Source: Vanilla planifolia (Eukaryota > Streptophyta > Magnoliopsida > Asparagales > Orchidaceae). Taken from it: a stretch of DNA of 64,000 nucleotides. Shown in pieces: positions 27,303 to 42,653 of this stretch (positions are counted from its first letter, which is position 1; each line of letters opens with the position of its first letter). Where the stretch lies: NCBI GenBank assembly GCA_023846275.1, contig JAIUJO010000140.1, forward strand, positions 873,736-937,735. Direction: 5' to 3'. Under the pieces are notes generated by a model, which saw only the letters and a list, made by a program, of their open reading frames with translations, ran no database searches and had not been told where the DNA came from. Both the position numbers and the translations under genes were made by a program.

Positions 27303-27329
27303 AATATATATATATATATATATATATAT
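27303..27329. repeat. (AT)n microsatellite within a reversed monomer
   Basis: About 13 AT units lie between TTAAGTAAAT and CAAAGTTAAG. This is the same monomer position as the run at 15889, read in reverse. Confidence 0.92.
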
Positions 27330-30300
27330 CAAAGTTAAGTTTTGGAAAGTTGATGAATTGTAAAATAACCAAATCAAAGCAATGTAAAGGAATGTGTTTT
27401 AGTGTTACATGGCTATATAACTTAATTAAAGCAAGGAATTTGATGTAATGATATAAATTCTACTAGGAAGTTCCATTGCAAGGTCTATGAAGATCGAGTG
27501 TAACATCCTAGACTATTGAAGTAGGAATGAATTGAATTTTGTCCTAAGAAAGCCAAAACCATGGGAAATAAGTTTAAAATATAAAAAAAATGTTTAATTG
27601 TATAAAACTCATCATGACGAATACAACAACATTAGTTTCACCTTCATTGAACTCTATTTTCAGTTACTTTGAAGAACTAAACTAAATAAGTCTAAATAAT
27701 AATAAATTATTTTTTGAATTGTAACTAAATATATATTAAGATTCTAGTGAGATAAATTAATGTAATATGGTATAACGAAGTGAAATTATTGCAAAGGACA
27801 TATAAGAGAAGAGTTAAGAATTAAGCAAAAACTTTGAAACAAATGATAAATTTTGTGGGAAAATTGTTTTCTAGGATATTAACAAGATTGAGTGTACTGT
27901 ACTCGATGGCCAAGTAAATCACAAATCAAAGTGTCTCATAAAGAGTGCTAGTGTAAAAAAAAGTAAAATATTTGAAAATATAAAAATGAATATTTGAATG
28001 GATTGAGTTATTAGTGATGTGTCTAATGATGCTTACTTCAAATTGATCAAACCCCATTTAGAATTATAAGAAGTTACTAATGTAAAAAATAAGCATAAAT
28101 AAAACATACTATTATTTTAATTTAAGCTAAATATATACTAAACAATAAATGGCATAAATCGAAGAAACCTAGTAGATTCAAATAAATGAAATAAGCTGAA
28201 TATTTTTTAAAATATGGAAACAAAAATTTAATTGGATAGGGCTCAATAAAAAGTGTTGAATGACATTTTTTGTTCCAATTGACCATCATTGGAGTTATTA
28301 TAAAATACAAAAGTACATAATTGTAAATATTAATAAATTATTATTTTAATACAAAGTACGCATAAATTAAAGCTAAAATAAGGTAAATTTAAGCAACATA
28401 TTGTAATAAGATCATGACAATTGAATCACCACATGAGAAAAGCTTTGGGGTTTCATAGTAATATAATAATCTCAAAATAAGATTTTTAAAAAGATAAGAT
28501 AAATTTTATAAGAATTTTGTATTCCATGAAAGTGAGGAGTTCACAAGTGACATCCTCAATCATCAAATTGATTGAGAATTAAAAAACCTGCAACATGCCA
28601 AAGTAATAATAATTAAATTTTTTAAAAATATACAAATGATTATTAAATTAAATCGAACTTGTTGATGCAAGTCTGATGGCCTTCCCTTTATCTCGATTGG
28701 ACCTCATCTGGAAAAATATAAATTAAGAAAATAAAATATAACAAAATCAAATGGAGGTAAGATACATGAGAGGAGACTTTGAGTTAGAAAGTGATAAGAT
28801 CAAATAAAAGAAAAAATTTTGATAAAATAAGATAAATAGTATGGGAAGTTGCCTTTTATGATACAAAGGAGATTGTGTGTAATAGCCTAATAATCAAATT
28901 TTTTAAAAATTTGATGTCTCCTAAAATCTTCAAAAATAAAGAACAAAACATTTACATAGATAAAAAAAATAGTTCGATAGAGCACAATAAAATGAATCAA
29001 AAGTCATTTGTTTCATCTTGATTAGAATTCATTTGTAGTTTCTATTATTATTTAAGAAAAAACTTTAAATAATTAAAATTATTATTTTAATTGTTAATTA
29101 AATATTTATTAAAATTAAAATTTTATAAATAAAAAAAATGTAATTTATTATACAAACTAATGTAAAAGTTAGAAAAGATAAATTATAGTGTTGAATAGTG
29201 ATACAAATCACAGTAAAAATAAAAAATCTTTTAGTCAATTCATATAAAAAAATAGCCCTTCATTATATTAAAGAGAACATCAAATCAGGTATGAATAAAA
29301 TTTTCCAATAAAATGAGACAAATTTATTGGGGAACAGTATTTAAAAAATATAGAAATTATGATTTAATAGGGTAAAGGTCATCAAGTCAAGTGAACAATG
29401 TTTCTTTCATCTTAATAAAAAATTATTTAAACATACTATGAATTAGCAAAGAAAAAAAAAAAAAAAGTTTATATTATTGTAGTATTAATTAAATATATAT
29501 TGAAGCTAAAATACTAAAAATTAAAACATTATAATATAATAAAATCAAAGGGATGTAATCATCATGACAGAGGAAAATTAAATTTCATAGTAAAAAAAGT
29601 CTAGGTGAAGAATTTTAAAACATGAAATACATTTTATTAAAAACTTTTATTTCAAGATACTAAGTAGAAAAGTGTACCATCTTTGAAAGAAAATTTTTGT
29701 TTAAATGAAAATGTTTCATAAAGAATTCCAAAATAATAGAAAATAAAAAATTTTAATAGGTAAAAAAATATTTAGTTGGATAGAGGTCATTGATGTGAGC
29801 CTAATGACGTTTGTTTCATCTCGATCAACCTCAGTTACATTCAATAGAAACTATAAAATTAAACAATTAAAAATAATAAAAAGTTAATTAGTTAATAATT
29901 AGATAATATATATTAAAGTTGAAATAAGATAATTTATTAGCTAAAATATATCAAAATTAAAGTGATTTAAAGGCCACACAAGAAACGATTTTGGGTTACA
30001 TGGCAAATTTTATAAGAAAGTTACTTTCTAAGAGACATCAAGGATATAGAGTAATATCCACATTCCAGAAATCTATTATGCATTAAAATGACTAATAAAA
30101 CTTCAAAAACTATAGAATGTAAAACATGAAAATTTTAAATTGAACATTTAATGGATGGAGCTCTTGGAGATGATTCCAATAATACTTGATTCATAAAAAG
30201 AAAAAATTCATCTAATGTTAGCTAAATATATATTAGAACTTAAGTAAGAAAAATTTGAATAATATAGTATAACTAAATCAAAGTGACGAAAATATTTGTG

Positions 30301-33300
30301 ACTATATTTATAGTATCAAGGTAATATAATTATATAAAAATTAAAAGATCAAACAGATGTGATAAAGCATATAAGAAAGTTGCATTCTATGATACTAAGA
30401 AGATTGAAAGTAGCATTCTTGATCAATAAATCAAGAAAGAGTCAAAATGACCTATATAACATGCAAGGTTTCACAAAATAAAATGACTAAAAATTGGAAA
30501 TTACATAATTAATTGGAGAGAGCTCATGTAGATGCGTGTAATAACATTTTCATCTAGATGGGTACTAATTTTGAATTATATAAAAATATGAAAGTAATTA
30601 AGCTTTAATAATTATGAATTGTTATGTAAATATTAAGTTACTTTATGTTATAATTGAGAAGAGAAAATCATAGCATTGTAACATAACTAAATAATGGTGA
30701 CAAAAAGGTGAGATGAGTGGAGACTTAGAGGTTAATAAAAACAAAACAAAATCATAGTAAACCATTGAAAGAAATGAGATAAATTGTATAAGAAAGTTTC
30801 TTAAAAAGAGACCAAAGAAATCGAATGCAACAACCTTGATAGTCAAATGAGATACTAGCAAAAATTTCTCTTATGACATGCAAAAATGAAAGAAAATAAA
30901 ATATTTAAAATGTTCAATTCAATATTTGATTGCATACACCTTGTTGTTAGGAATAAAATTATAATTGTTTTGTCTTAATCATAACCCATTTGGAATTATT
31001 ATAAAATACCAAAAGATATAAAAAATAATAATAAACAATTTTCTAAAACTAAGTAAATATATGGTAAAGAAAAAAATATAAATTTATGCCTTTTAATATA
31101 TCCAACTCAAAACAATATAATTGTTACTTATGAGGCCTATGATAGTTATGTAATAAAAAAAGAAAATTAAAGAAAAATGTTTGAGGAAACCACAAAATTA
31201 TTTAGGGAATGTTGAGTTCGTATATCTTTCAATCATATATGAATCAAAATTTCTAAAAAAATGCCAAAATAATAATACATAAAAAATTGAAAAATATCAA
31301 AAAGAATATTTAATTAAATAGACCCCATCAAGATGAATTCAATAATATTTTTTACATTTCAATCTAATCTTAATTAGAATTTATATAAATAACAAAATTA
31401 ATTATCAAAATTATAACAAGTTATTACTTTAATATTAACTAAAAATATATTAAAATTAAAATGAGAAAATCTTTAGAAATGTAAGGAATCATTTTCAAAG
31501 ATATGCAAAGGTCACATAGGTAAACATTTCGTGTTACATATTAATCTAACAAATCAAATAAAAAAAATCAAATAAATGAGATCAACTGTACTTCATTATT
31601 GAAATTCGAGAAACTAAGAAGGTCTAGTATCACAACCTTGATCGTTAAAGTAGATATGAATCAGAATGATTAGAATCAAAATGATTCTGAAACAATGAAA
31701 AAATCCCACAAAATTAAATGCATAAAATATAGATATCAATATTTTATAGAACGAAACCTTAGTAAAAAATATGACAACGTTTGTTTTGTCTCAATTAGAT
31801 CTCCTTTGTAAATATGAATCATTAAAATAGGCATAAAAAATTATTTTCAAAAATTAAATAATTATATATTAAAGATAAAAATGAGATTAAATGAAGTCAT
31901 GTAATATAAGTAAATTCATGTGATGAAAGGGTTAAAAGAGAGGACATTTAGAGTTATATAATATTATAACCAAATAAAAGAGGAAACTTTTAAGAAATAA
32001 GATAAATTATTTAGGTATGCTCCATTTTAAGATGTAACAAACATTCTGTACAACTTTTCAATCTTCAAATATGACATCAATAAAATGTCTCACAAATCTT
32101 GCCAAAGCCATAGAAAATAAAATTTTTAAAAATATAGAAACAAATATTTGATTGTTAAGAATTCATCAAGATGAGCCAAGCAACATTAATTTCTTATTGA
32201 TCAAATATCAATTTGAAATACTTTGAATTACAAAATTAAAAATGTTATAAATAATAATAAGTAATAATTTTAATATTAAGTTGTTATAAATTAATTCTAA
32301 AATAAGGTAAGTTAACGAAATAGAATATGACCAAATTAAAGAAAATTAATTTGAAGAGATATATGATATGAAAATGTTTTATTTCAATATATTAAGGACA
32401 CTGATTATAATATTCTTGTTCACTAAATCAAGTTTTAGTTCAAATGCCTCTTGAAGCATGCAAAATTTTTAGTAAATAATTATTAAAAAAATTATAAAAG
32501 AATAACTTAATAAGATAGAACTAGTCTAGAAAAGTTGATGACATTTGTTTTTTTCTGTATTACATCTCATTATGAATTATTAGAAATTCCTACAATAAGT
32601 AAAAATAAATAATAATAAATTATTGCTTTAATAATAAGCAAATACATGTTAAAGCTCAGATAACAAAAATTGGATAACGTAATATATCAAAACAAAAAAG
32701 ATGTAACTGTCACATGATAACTGATTAAGATTTTTTTCGTAATATAACCAAATCAAAAAAAAAATTTGAAGAAGTTAGATTAATTATGGAGGAAAGTAGA
32801 ATTACATGTTACTATGGAGATAAAACATAACATCATCCATTGTCAAATCAAGTATTAATAAAAAATGTCTAATAAAGTGCATCAAGATGGGCCTTGTGAT
32901 GTTTATTCATTTCGATTGGAACTTGTTTTGAATTACTAGAAATTACAAAATTAACTAATCATAAATAATAATTCATTATAATTTTAGTATTAAATAAATA
33001 AAGTATAAAGTCCAAATTAGATTAATTTAATAAAAGAAAATTAAAATAAAATTAAGGCAAAGGTCATACGTTAGGAGAATTAGTGATTCATTGCAATAAA
33101 ACAAAATAAAAAAAAAAACTATTTAAGAAACAAGAAATTGTACAAAAATGTTGCATTATAAGATAATAATGTGATTGATTACTTCTTCTTGGATCATGAA
33201 ATCAACCATGATTTTACTAGTCATGTAAATTATGCTTAAACATTAGAATTTTAAATGTTTAAAAATTTAAAAATTTATATTTAAATCCTTAAAGCGCATT

Positions 33301-34739
33301 TAGATTAGGCAGAAATTTTTTTTTATTTTGATAATACGTTATTTAGGATTACCACAACTTATTAAAGTAAATGACTACAAATAATTGTACATTGTTATTT
33401 TTTATATGAAGTAAATGTTATTAAGGTAAAATGACATTAATTGAGCTCATGTAATATAAACAAATCAAAGTGGTGTGAAGGGTAGATGAGAGAAGAATTA
33501 GAGTTTAATAGTAATACAATAAAATTAAAATACAATTCTCAAGAAAAAGGAAAAATTAAATGACAAAGTGCATCCTAAGTTGTTATATTGATCGATTGAG
33601 ATATCCTTAATGGCCAAATAAGGAACGAATCAAAATTTCTCCTAATGCATAGAAAAATATAAGAAAAATCCTTGTGGGAATGAATATTTAATTACATAAA
33701 TCTCAACATGATTTGTCGAATGATGTTTGTTTTATGTCGAACAGATCTTCATTGGAATTGCTATGAATTATTGAAAACATTAATCATAAATAATAATAAA
33801 AATTTTAATATTAAGTAAGTATATTTGAAAAAAAACTAAGATAAATTGAAGCAATGTAATATATCAAAATTAAAGAGATGTTAATGTTACACAAAAATGA
33901 CTTATGATTACATAATAATATAACCAAATGAAAGTAAAAAATTTAAAAAGTTGGATAAATTGTACAACAAAATTGCATTCAAAGAAACTAAGTATTTTGA
34001 ATATAAATCTTTTACTATCAAGTCATGCACTAATTAAGATATCTCATGAAGTTTGCCCAAATTATAAAGAATAATATATTTAAAATATAAAATGTGAATT
34101 TGATAGAGCTTAGCAAGCAAAGTCCACTACGTTTTCTTTCTTTGATCAAACTTTATTTGGAATGGCTATGAATTACAAAAAATCAATAAGCATAAACAAT
34201 AGTAAATTATATATTAAAGTTCAAATAATATAAATTAAAACAATGTAATATAACAAATTCAAGGTGATTTAAATGTTAGATAGGAGAAAATGTTTTCTTT
34301 TATAGTAATAGAACCAAATCATAGAGAAAAATTTGAAAAAATGTGATAAAATGTACGATAAAGTTGCAATCAAAGAAAGTAATGTGCTCGAGTGTGACAT
34401 GGTAGAATGTCAAGTTAAGTACAAATAATATTGTATAGTAAAGCATGCAAAAATATTTGAAAATAAAATATTTAGAAATTTAAATTGAATAGGTATTGGA
34501 TAAAACACGTTGAGTTGAGTCTAACAATGTTTATATTTCTTCTCAATAGAACCTCGATGGGATTTGATATGAATTACTAAAGAAAATAATCATAAATAGT
34601 AAACGATTACTATTTTAATATTAATTAAATATATCTTAATGCAAAATTTTAATATCTAATAACAATGTATTCTAACTAAACAGAAGCAATGTATGGGTGA
34701 CATTCGATAAAATTCAGTACTACATAATAATATAACAAA

Positions 34740-35030
34740 AGTTAAAATGATATAACTTGAAGTAATGCAATAAAAAAAATAAATGCTAAATAAATGTGAA
34801 AAAGAGGACATTTAGAGTCACATAATAATATAATTAAATAAAAGTAAAAAAATTTAAGAAAGTAGATAAAATATATAAGAAAGCAGTATTCTATGACATT
34901 AATGGGACCAAATGTAACATTTAAGAAAAAAACATTGATGAAATGATATAAATTATATGGGATAGTTGAATTTCTAAGATACTAAAAAAATTGAGTATAA
35001 TATCAATAATCGTTGAATAAGGTGACAATA
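34740..35030 (-). repeat. Irregular, partly duplicated monomer
   Basis: Two copies of the marker segment (near 34890 and 34970) lie only about 80 bp apart instead of about 400 bp. A truncated unit has been joined to a neighbour by recombination or deletion. Confidence 0.6.
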
Positions 35031-38000
35031 TAAGATGAATTATTGAAAAATATAAAAATAAAAAATTAATTGGATAAAGCAAGTTGAGTCAAGCATAATG
35101 ACTTTTGTTTCATCTTTATCAAACCACATTTAGAATTACTATGAATTACCAAGATAAATAACCTTAAAGAAATTAATTATTATTTTAGTGTTAAGTAAAT
35201 ATATGTCGAAGCCAAAGTAAGAAATGTTTAAGCAATATAATGTAAGCAAATAAAATAAATATAAATAACAAATCAAAGGAGATTAGGGCAAACATAATAA
35301 AATAAACAAATTAAAGAAAAAGATTTGATTAATTATGATAAAGTATGTGGAAATTAGCTTTCCAAGATAACAAACATTTTGAGTGTAACATCCTCGATCA
35401 ATAAATTAGTTATGGGTCAAAATATCTCAAAAATTGTTCCAAAAATATAGAAAATAAATGAGAGAAATTTTATTAAGCTCATTAAGATTAATCAAACAAT
35501 ATTTGCTTCGTCTTATAAGTCTATTTAAGTAATTACTAAGAACTTCAATATTAAATAAGCAAAAAATAATTAGGTTATTATTTTAATGATTATTTTAAAT
35601 TTATTATTGCTAAATTAAAATAAATTGAATCAATTTAATGTAAACAAATCGAAGCAATGTAAAGGTCAGAAAATAGGAGTTTGATTAGCATAGTAAATTT
35701 AACCAATTTAAAGCAGAATATTTTAGAAATGAACAAAACATATGAAAAAAATTACATTCAAAGAGACTAAGAAGATTGCATATTACATCCTTAATCATCA
35801 AATCACATAGGTATCAAAATTTCTCAAAAAATATGCTAATAGATTTGGGAAATATGACATTTAAAAATTTTGAAACGAATTTTTAATTAGATAAAGCTTA
35901 TTGTAATGAGTTCAATGATGTTTATATCATATCGATAAGACATCTTTTAGAATTACTACTAATTACAAAAGTACATCAACAAAATAATATTAAATTATAA
36001 TTTTAATATAAAATAAATTATTTTTATAATGTTGAAATTAGATAAAAATAAAGGAAATGTAGTATAACCTAATAAAAATTATGTGAAGGTGACACTAGAG
36101 GACATTGAGAATAATATAAAAAATCAAACTAAAAAATTGGAGGAAATGACATAACTTGTGTGGTAAAGTAGAACAAAATTGATCATAGCTTTCACAATTG
36201 TCATATGAGTAAGAATCAAAATATCTTATAAATCATGAGATAACTCATTAAAAAAGTATGTTGAAATATTAACAAAAATTAGTATTGATTAGGAAGAGCA
36301 CAACAAGATCAGCCAAATGAAGTTTGATTTTTGTTAATCACACCTTGTTTATAGTTAGTATGAATTACGATTATAAAAATTTTAAATAATAATAAATTAT
36401 TATTTCAATTCAAAGTAAACATATATTAAATTTTAAATGAGAAAAATTAAAATATTATAAATATTAAAAAAATTAAAAAACTATTAATATCAAATGAGAA
36501 GAGATTTATTACTATATAGTAAGAAAACCAAATCAAAGTGAAAATTTGGAGAAAATAAATAGTTATCTCGAGAAAGATGCCTTCAATTGTATTAAGGTGA
36601 TTAAGCATATCTTAATCATCACATAAAGCACAAATTAAAATAACTTCTGAGGTACGCCAAAACCCAACAAACCTATATTTGAAAATTAAAAAATAAAAAT
36701 TTTGTTTGGTAGAGATAATCATGACTTGTCGAATAACATTTGTTTTATCTTGTTTTGACCTCGTTCAGAATTTCAATGAATTAACAAATTGAATATGCAA
36801 AAAAAAGTATTTTTAATTATAAGTAAATATATAGTAAATCTAAAATTATATAATTTGAAGGAATGGAATATAACAAAAATAATGTAATGCAACAGTAAGA
36901 TAAGAATGTTTGAGTTTCTTAGTAATAAACTAAATCAAAGAAAAACCTTTAAAAAATGAGAAATTTTATATGAAAGCTACATTCTAAGAAACTAAGATAA
37001 GAATTAAAATATCATTTTAGAATTGAATGTAAAGTGTTTGATCATCAAATTAGGTAAAAATAAAAATACCACATAAATAGTGCCAAAAAATCAAAAATAT
37101 TGCAAAGATATATAAGTAAACATTACATAGGATAAAGTTTACCGAGACAAGTGCAACTAAGTTTGTTTAGTCCTAATTCTACCTCCTTTGATATTATTAG
37201 GGATTACCATATTAAATAAATGTAAAACATGCTATAGTATTGTTTAAATATTAAGTAGCTTTATGTTAAAGTTGTAATAAAACATATTAAGGCACTTTAG
37301 TATTACAAAATTAAAGAAAAATTTAATAAATGAGATAAGAGTTTTAAGAATTTACAGTACAAGATACAAAGAATATTCACCATAACGTCATTGATCATCA
37401 AATTTGGTACAAATTAGAATGTCTATTAAGGCATGCTAAAACACTAGAAAGAAAAAAATTTCAAAACATGAAAATGATCTTTAAAGTTTATAAAGCTTTT
37501 AAGTCTGGTGTAGGGCTTTTTCATTCATCTTGATTGGACACCAAATTACCACAAATTAGAAAAATAATTCAGAATAAATAATAATGAATAAATATTTTAG
37601 TATATATATTCCTTTGAGATGAAATGAGATAAATTGAACTGAAACATTACAACAAAATTTATGACATGTAAAAGTCACATGAGAGATGATTATGGTTGCA
37701 TGCTAATATAAATAAATGTTAGGAAAGATTTGCAGAAATGAGAACAACTATACAGGAGAGTTTCTTTTTAATAAATGAAGTATATCAAGCATGACATCCT
37801 CAATCTTCAAATCATGTATGAAACAAAATATCTTATAAAACATTCTAAATTACTATGAAATAAAATTTTTAAAGTAATAAAATAAATATTTCATTTCATA
37901 AAGCTTGTCAATGTTTCTAACCTTTGCTCTATCTTGATTAGAAATCATTTTTAATTATTGTGAATTATGAAATTAAGAAAACAATTTGAGGAATGTAATC

Positions 38001-38407
38001 AAACCAAATCAGAGTACTGTCCTAATCACAAATGAGAAGAATTAGAGTTTTATAGTAAAACATCCAAATAAAATATTTTGTTTGAAGAAATGAAATAAAT
38101 TATATGGGAAAGTGGCAATTCAATATACTTAGTATATCAAAGTGAAACATTCTCAATCGTTAAATCTGGTATGAATCAAAATGACTTGTAAAACTTCGTA
38201 AAACGTTAGAGAAAATATGTAAAATTATAAAAATATAAATTTAATTATATAGAGCTTACCGAAGCAAGTCCAAGAATGTTAATTTCCTCCAAATAAAAAT
38301 AATTTGCAATTACTACTAATTACAAAATAAAATAAGCATAAATAATATTGAATTATTATTTTAATGTTATGATAATGTATGTTAAATTTGAAATGTCATA
38401 AATTATA

Positions 38408-38485
38408 GCATTGTAATAAAGAAATAATAGCAATATAAAGGCCACAGCATTGTAATAAAAAAATAATAGCAATATAAAGGTCACA
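38408..38485. repeat. 39-bp perfect-like tandem duplication in the satellite
   Basis: The unit GCATTGTAATAAA...AAAGG at 38408-38446 is repeated at 38447-38485 with only a couple of differences. It is far more similar than neighbouring monomers are to each other, so it is a recent local duplication. Confidence 0.88.
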
Positions 38486-40599
38486 TAAGACTTGAATAAG
38501 TGTTTTATAATAACATCCTTAACAATCAAATCAAGTTTCCACCAAAATGTCTCACAAAGAATGCAAAAAATTAAACCAAACTATTTAAAACAAACTATTT
38601 AAAATGTTTGTGTCAATTGGACCTTGTTTAGAATTATTAACAATTAACAAACTAAAAAACATAAATAAATAAAGTATTATTTTAATGTTATGTGAGTGTA
38701 ATTATAGTTGAAATTGGATAAATTAAACCAAAGTAATTTAATTAAATCAAAAAAATAAAAATGCTACTTAAGGGAGAAATAAGGATTACATTGTAGTATA
38801 ATAAAGTCAAAGTAAAAAATTTGAAGAAATGTGAAAAATTCTAACACAAAATTACATTTTAGGATGTAAAGGAGATCTAGCATTGCATTCTTGATCATAT
38901 TAGAACTCATCTTGAGTACTATAAATTACCAAATTAAGAAAACATAAATAATTATAAATCATTATTTAAATATTGAGTAATAATAAAATGAAAAAATGGA
39001 TTAACTTGAAGTAGTTCAATAGAACAAATTCAATTGAATGTGTTGGCCATGTGAAATTAAATTTAGAGTTACATAGTTGCATAACCAATCAAAAATAAAA
39101 AAATTAGATAAAATGAGATAATTTTTTCAAGAAGATTGCATTCTAAGATAATGAAAAGATTGATTGTAGCATCTTGAATCTTCAAATTAGGCACAAGTCA
39201 AAATTTCTTATAAAGTGTTCAAAAGCCCTCAAAAATAAAATATCAAAAAAAAGTTTAAAAAATAAATGTTTAATTTGATAGAGACTTCTGAGACAAGTTT
39301 AGAGACATTTATTTTACCTCATTGAACATCATTTGCAAGTACTAAAACTAAAATATGATAAATTAACTCATTGTAATATAACCAAATAAAAGTAATGTAA
39401 AGGTCACATAAGAAGAGAATTATATTTTCATAGTAATAATATAAGATAAAAAGTTGAATAAAAGATAGAAATTATGTGAATATTTGTTTTTAAGAATCTT
39501 AGAAGTTAAAGCTTATCATCCTTGAACATCAAGTCTGGTACGAATAAAAATATCTGTGAAAGTAAGACAAACTTATAAAGATCTAAACATTGAGAAGTAA
39601 TAAAATGAATAATTAGTTAGATAGACCCATCGAGCCAAATGCAATAATGTCTATTTTGTCTCAATAGGATCTCATTTGGAATTAACAAAGTAAAATGAGA
39701 TAATTTAAAGCAATGAAATATATCAAAACCTTAATAATGTAAAATTAAAAGAAATGCAAATTTGTAGTTTAATACTAATATAACAAAATAAAGACGATAA
39801 ATTTAAAGAAATTAGAGGAATTCTATAAGGAATTTGCAAAGGGATGAAAGGCTACATATTTCCTTATCAAATTACATAAAAATCAAAAAGTTTCATGTAA
39901 CAAGCAAAAAGCATAGAAATAATTAAAAACTATGAAAATAAATTTTTAAATGGATAGTGCACTTCAAGATGGTCAAAAGATTTCTACAAACTAGAGAAGT
40001 TAAATAAACAAAGAAGAACATATTATGTTTTTAATATTTTCTAAATTTATACTGAAGATTAAAATTGATAAATTAAAGTAATATAATATAACAAAATCAA
40101 AGACATTTAATGTTAAATGAGATTTTTAGTTAGTTAATAATATAACAAAATCAAGCAAAAAAAGTGGAAGAAATTAAAAAAAAATATATTGAAATGTTGC
40201 ATTCTGAGATATTATTGTGGTCAAGAGTAGCATGCTCCATCATCAAATGAAATATTAATGAAAATATTTATTAAAGCATTCTAAGTCTTTAAAAAATAAG
40301 AAATTGAAAAATATAAGGAAGAATACTTGGTTTGATCGGGCTTTTCAGGATACATCTATTGTCATTTATTTCATCATAACTAGGCATTCTTTAGAATGAT
40401 ATGAACTTAACAAATAAAAAATTCTTAAATAATAAGATTTCCTTATTTTAATATTAATAAAACATATAATAAAATAAAAATTAGACTAATTGAATAATGA
40501 AATATAATTAAAATAAAGTGATTTTAAGGTCACATAAGAGGAGAATTTGTGTTTTATACTCTATAACTAAATCAAAGTTAAAACAATTAGCAAATGACA

Positions 40600-40980
40600 T
40601 TAATTGCATGACAAAGCTTCATTCCAAGGAATTACAAGATTAAGTAAAAAATCCTTGATAATAAAAAAGGTATGAATCAAGATAGACAACATTTTATGGA
40701 GATTGAGCAAAACATCCTCAATTGTTAAAATAGGTAAGAATCTAGATATCTTATAAATAACTCACAACCTTTTGAAATTAATTATTTAAAATAATCAAAA
40801 TAAATATTAATTAGAAAAAGCTCATTAATACTAGTTCATTGATGATTCTTTCATCTCAAAAGTACATAAAAATAATTAAAAACTTATTAAGTTAATATTA
40901 AAAAGTAAAAATCACAAAACTAATAAGATATTATTTGGAATTCTTGTGAATTACTAAGGTAAATAAATATAATAATAAAA
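40600..40980 (-). repeat. Rearranged satellite segment
   Basis: Marker words repeat near 40620 and 40695. The part that normally holds CATTTGTTTCATCTCGAT is followed by two closely spaced AATTACT-like parts (about 40860 and 40940). This points to partial duplications within one or two monomers. Confidence 0.5.
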
Positions 40981-42629
40981 AGTTTCACTTTAATATTATG
41001 AAAACATAATCAATCCTATAATTAGGAAAATAGAAGTAATGTAATGCAACAAAATAAAAAATGATGAGATCAAAAAGAGAAAAATTAGAGTTTAGTAGTA
41101 ATGTAACCGAATCAAACAAAACTCTTTGATGAACTTTGATAGATTGTATGAAATATTTGCATTATACGATACTAAACAAATCAAATACAACATCCTTAAT
41201 CAATAAATTTATTATGAACAAAAATACTAATAAAACATTCCAAGGCCATAGAAACAAAAACATTTTAAAAATTAAAAATTAACATTTAGTTATATAAAGT
41301 TGATTGAGATGAATCTAATAAACTTTTTTTCATCTTGATCAAACCCTATTTAGAATTATAAAAAATAAAGAATTAAAAATCATAAGTAACAATAAAATAT
41401 TAGTCAAATACTATGTATATATATTAAATCTAAAAATAATAAATTTAAGTTCTGTAACACACGAAATTCAACACAATATAAAGGTCACATAAGTGTTGAT
41501 TTTGAGTTACATGGAAATATAATACAATTAAAGCATACTTTTTAGAAATGAGATAAACCTTTTGCATAAGGTACATTCCAAAATACTAAGACGATCAAGT
41601 GTAATATCTTTGATCATCAAATGTGGTACAAAAAAATGTCTTGTAAAGTGTGTTAATTTCATAAAAGGTAAAATATTGTAAAAAATTAATTTTTAAACGT
41701 AAATAAATAAGTATTTGATCATTTCATAAGGTACAATCTAACAACATCCATTTCATCTAGATTGGAGCTCCATTAAAATTACTTTGCATTATAAAATTAA
41801 ATAAATAAAAATAATAATAAATTATTATTTAAAGATTATGTGAATATATAAGAAGTAGAGAAGTAATCAATTGAATAAATATAATGCAACCAAATCAAAG
41901 ATATGTAAAAGTCACATGAGTGAAGATTTAGAGTTACAAGGAAATATAACCATTTAAGTTTTATGAGAAAATCACAGTCCAATATATTAAGGAGATCAAC
42001 AATATCATCGTTAATCATCACATCAGATTCAAATCAAAATGTCTATTATATCATGTTAAATTCTTAGAAAATGAAATATTTAAGAATATAAAAATGAATA
42101 CAAAGTTTGATATAATTCATCGAGATAAGTTCAAATATGTTTGTTTCATATCAATCATACCTCACTCAAAATTTCTACAAATTTCTAAGCTAAAACAACA
42201 AATAATAATGAACAATTATTTTACAATTAATTAAAAGTATAATAATGTTGTGATTGGATCAAGTCAAAGCAATGTTAAGGCTACATTAGAGATTAATTAT
42301 AGTTTCTTAGTAATAATAGAACAAAGTTAAAGAAAAACATTTTAAAAATTAATATAAAGTTTATAACAATCTTGTATTACAAGTTAATAAAAGGTCAACT
42401 ATAATATCCTAAATCATTGAATTAATATGAATCAAAATATCTCAAAAGTAGAAAAAAAATCATAAAGAAAAATAGTTAAGAAATAAAAACAATGAATTTT
42501 TAAATTGATACGATTCTTCAAGACAAGTGCAACAATGTCTGTTTCATCTAATTTGATCTTGATTATAACAACTATAAATTGTCAAACTAAATTTTCAATA
42601 AAAAATAATAAATAACTTTTTTAAAATTA

Positions 42630-42653
42630 AATATATATATATAAATATATATT
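42630..42653. repeat. Interrupted (AT)n run within a reversed monomer
   Basis: ATATATATATATAAATATATATT lies before AAAGCTAAAATGAG, the same monomer position as the runs at 15889 and 27303. Confidence 0.85.
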
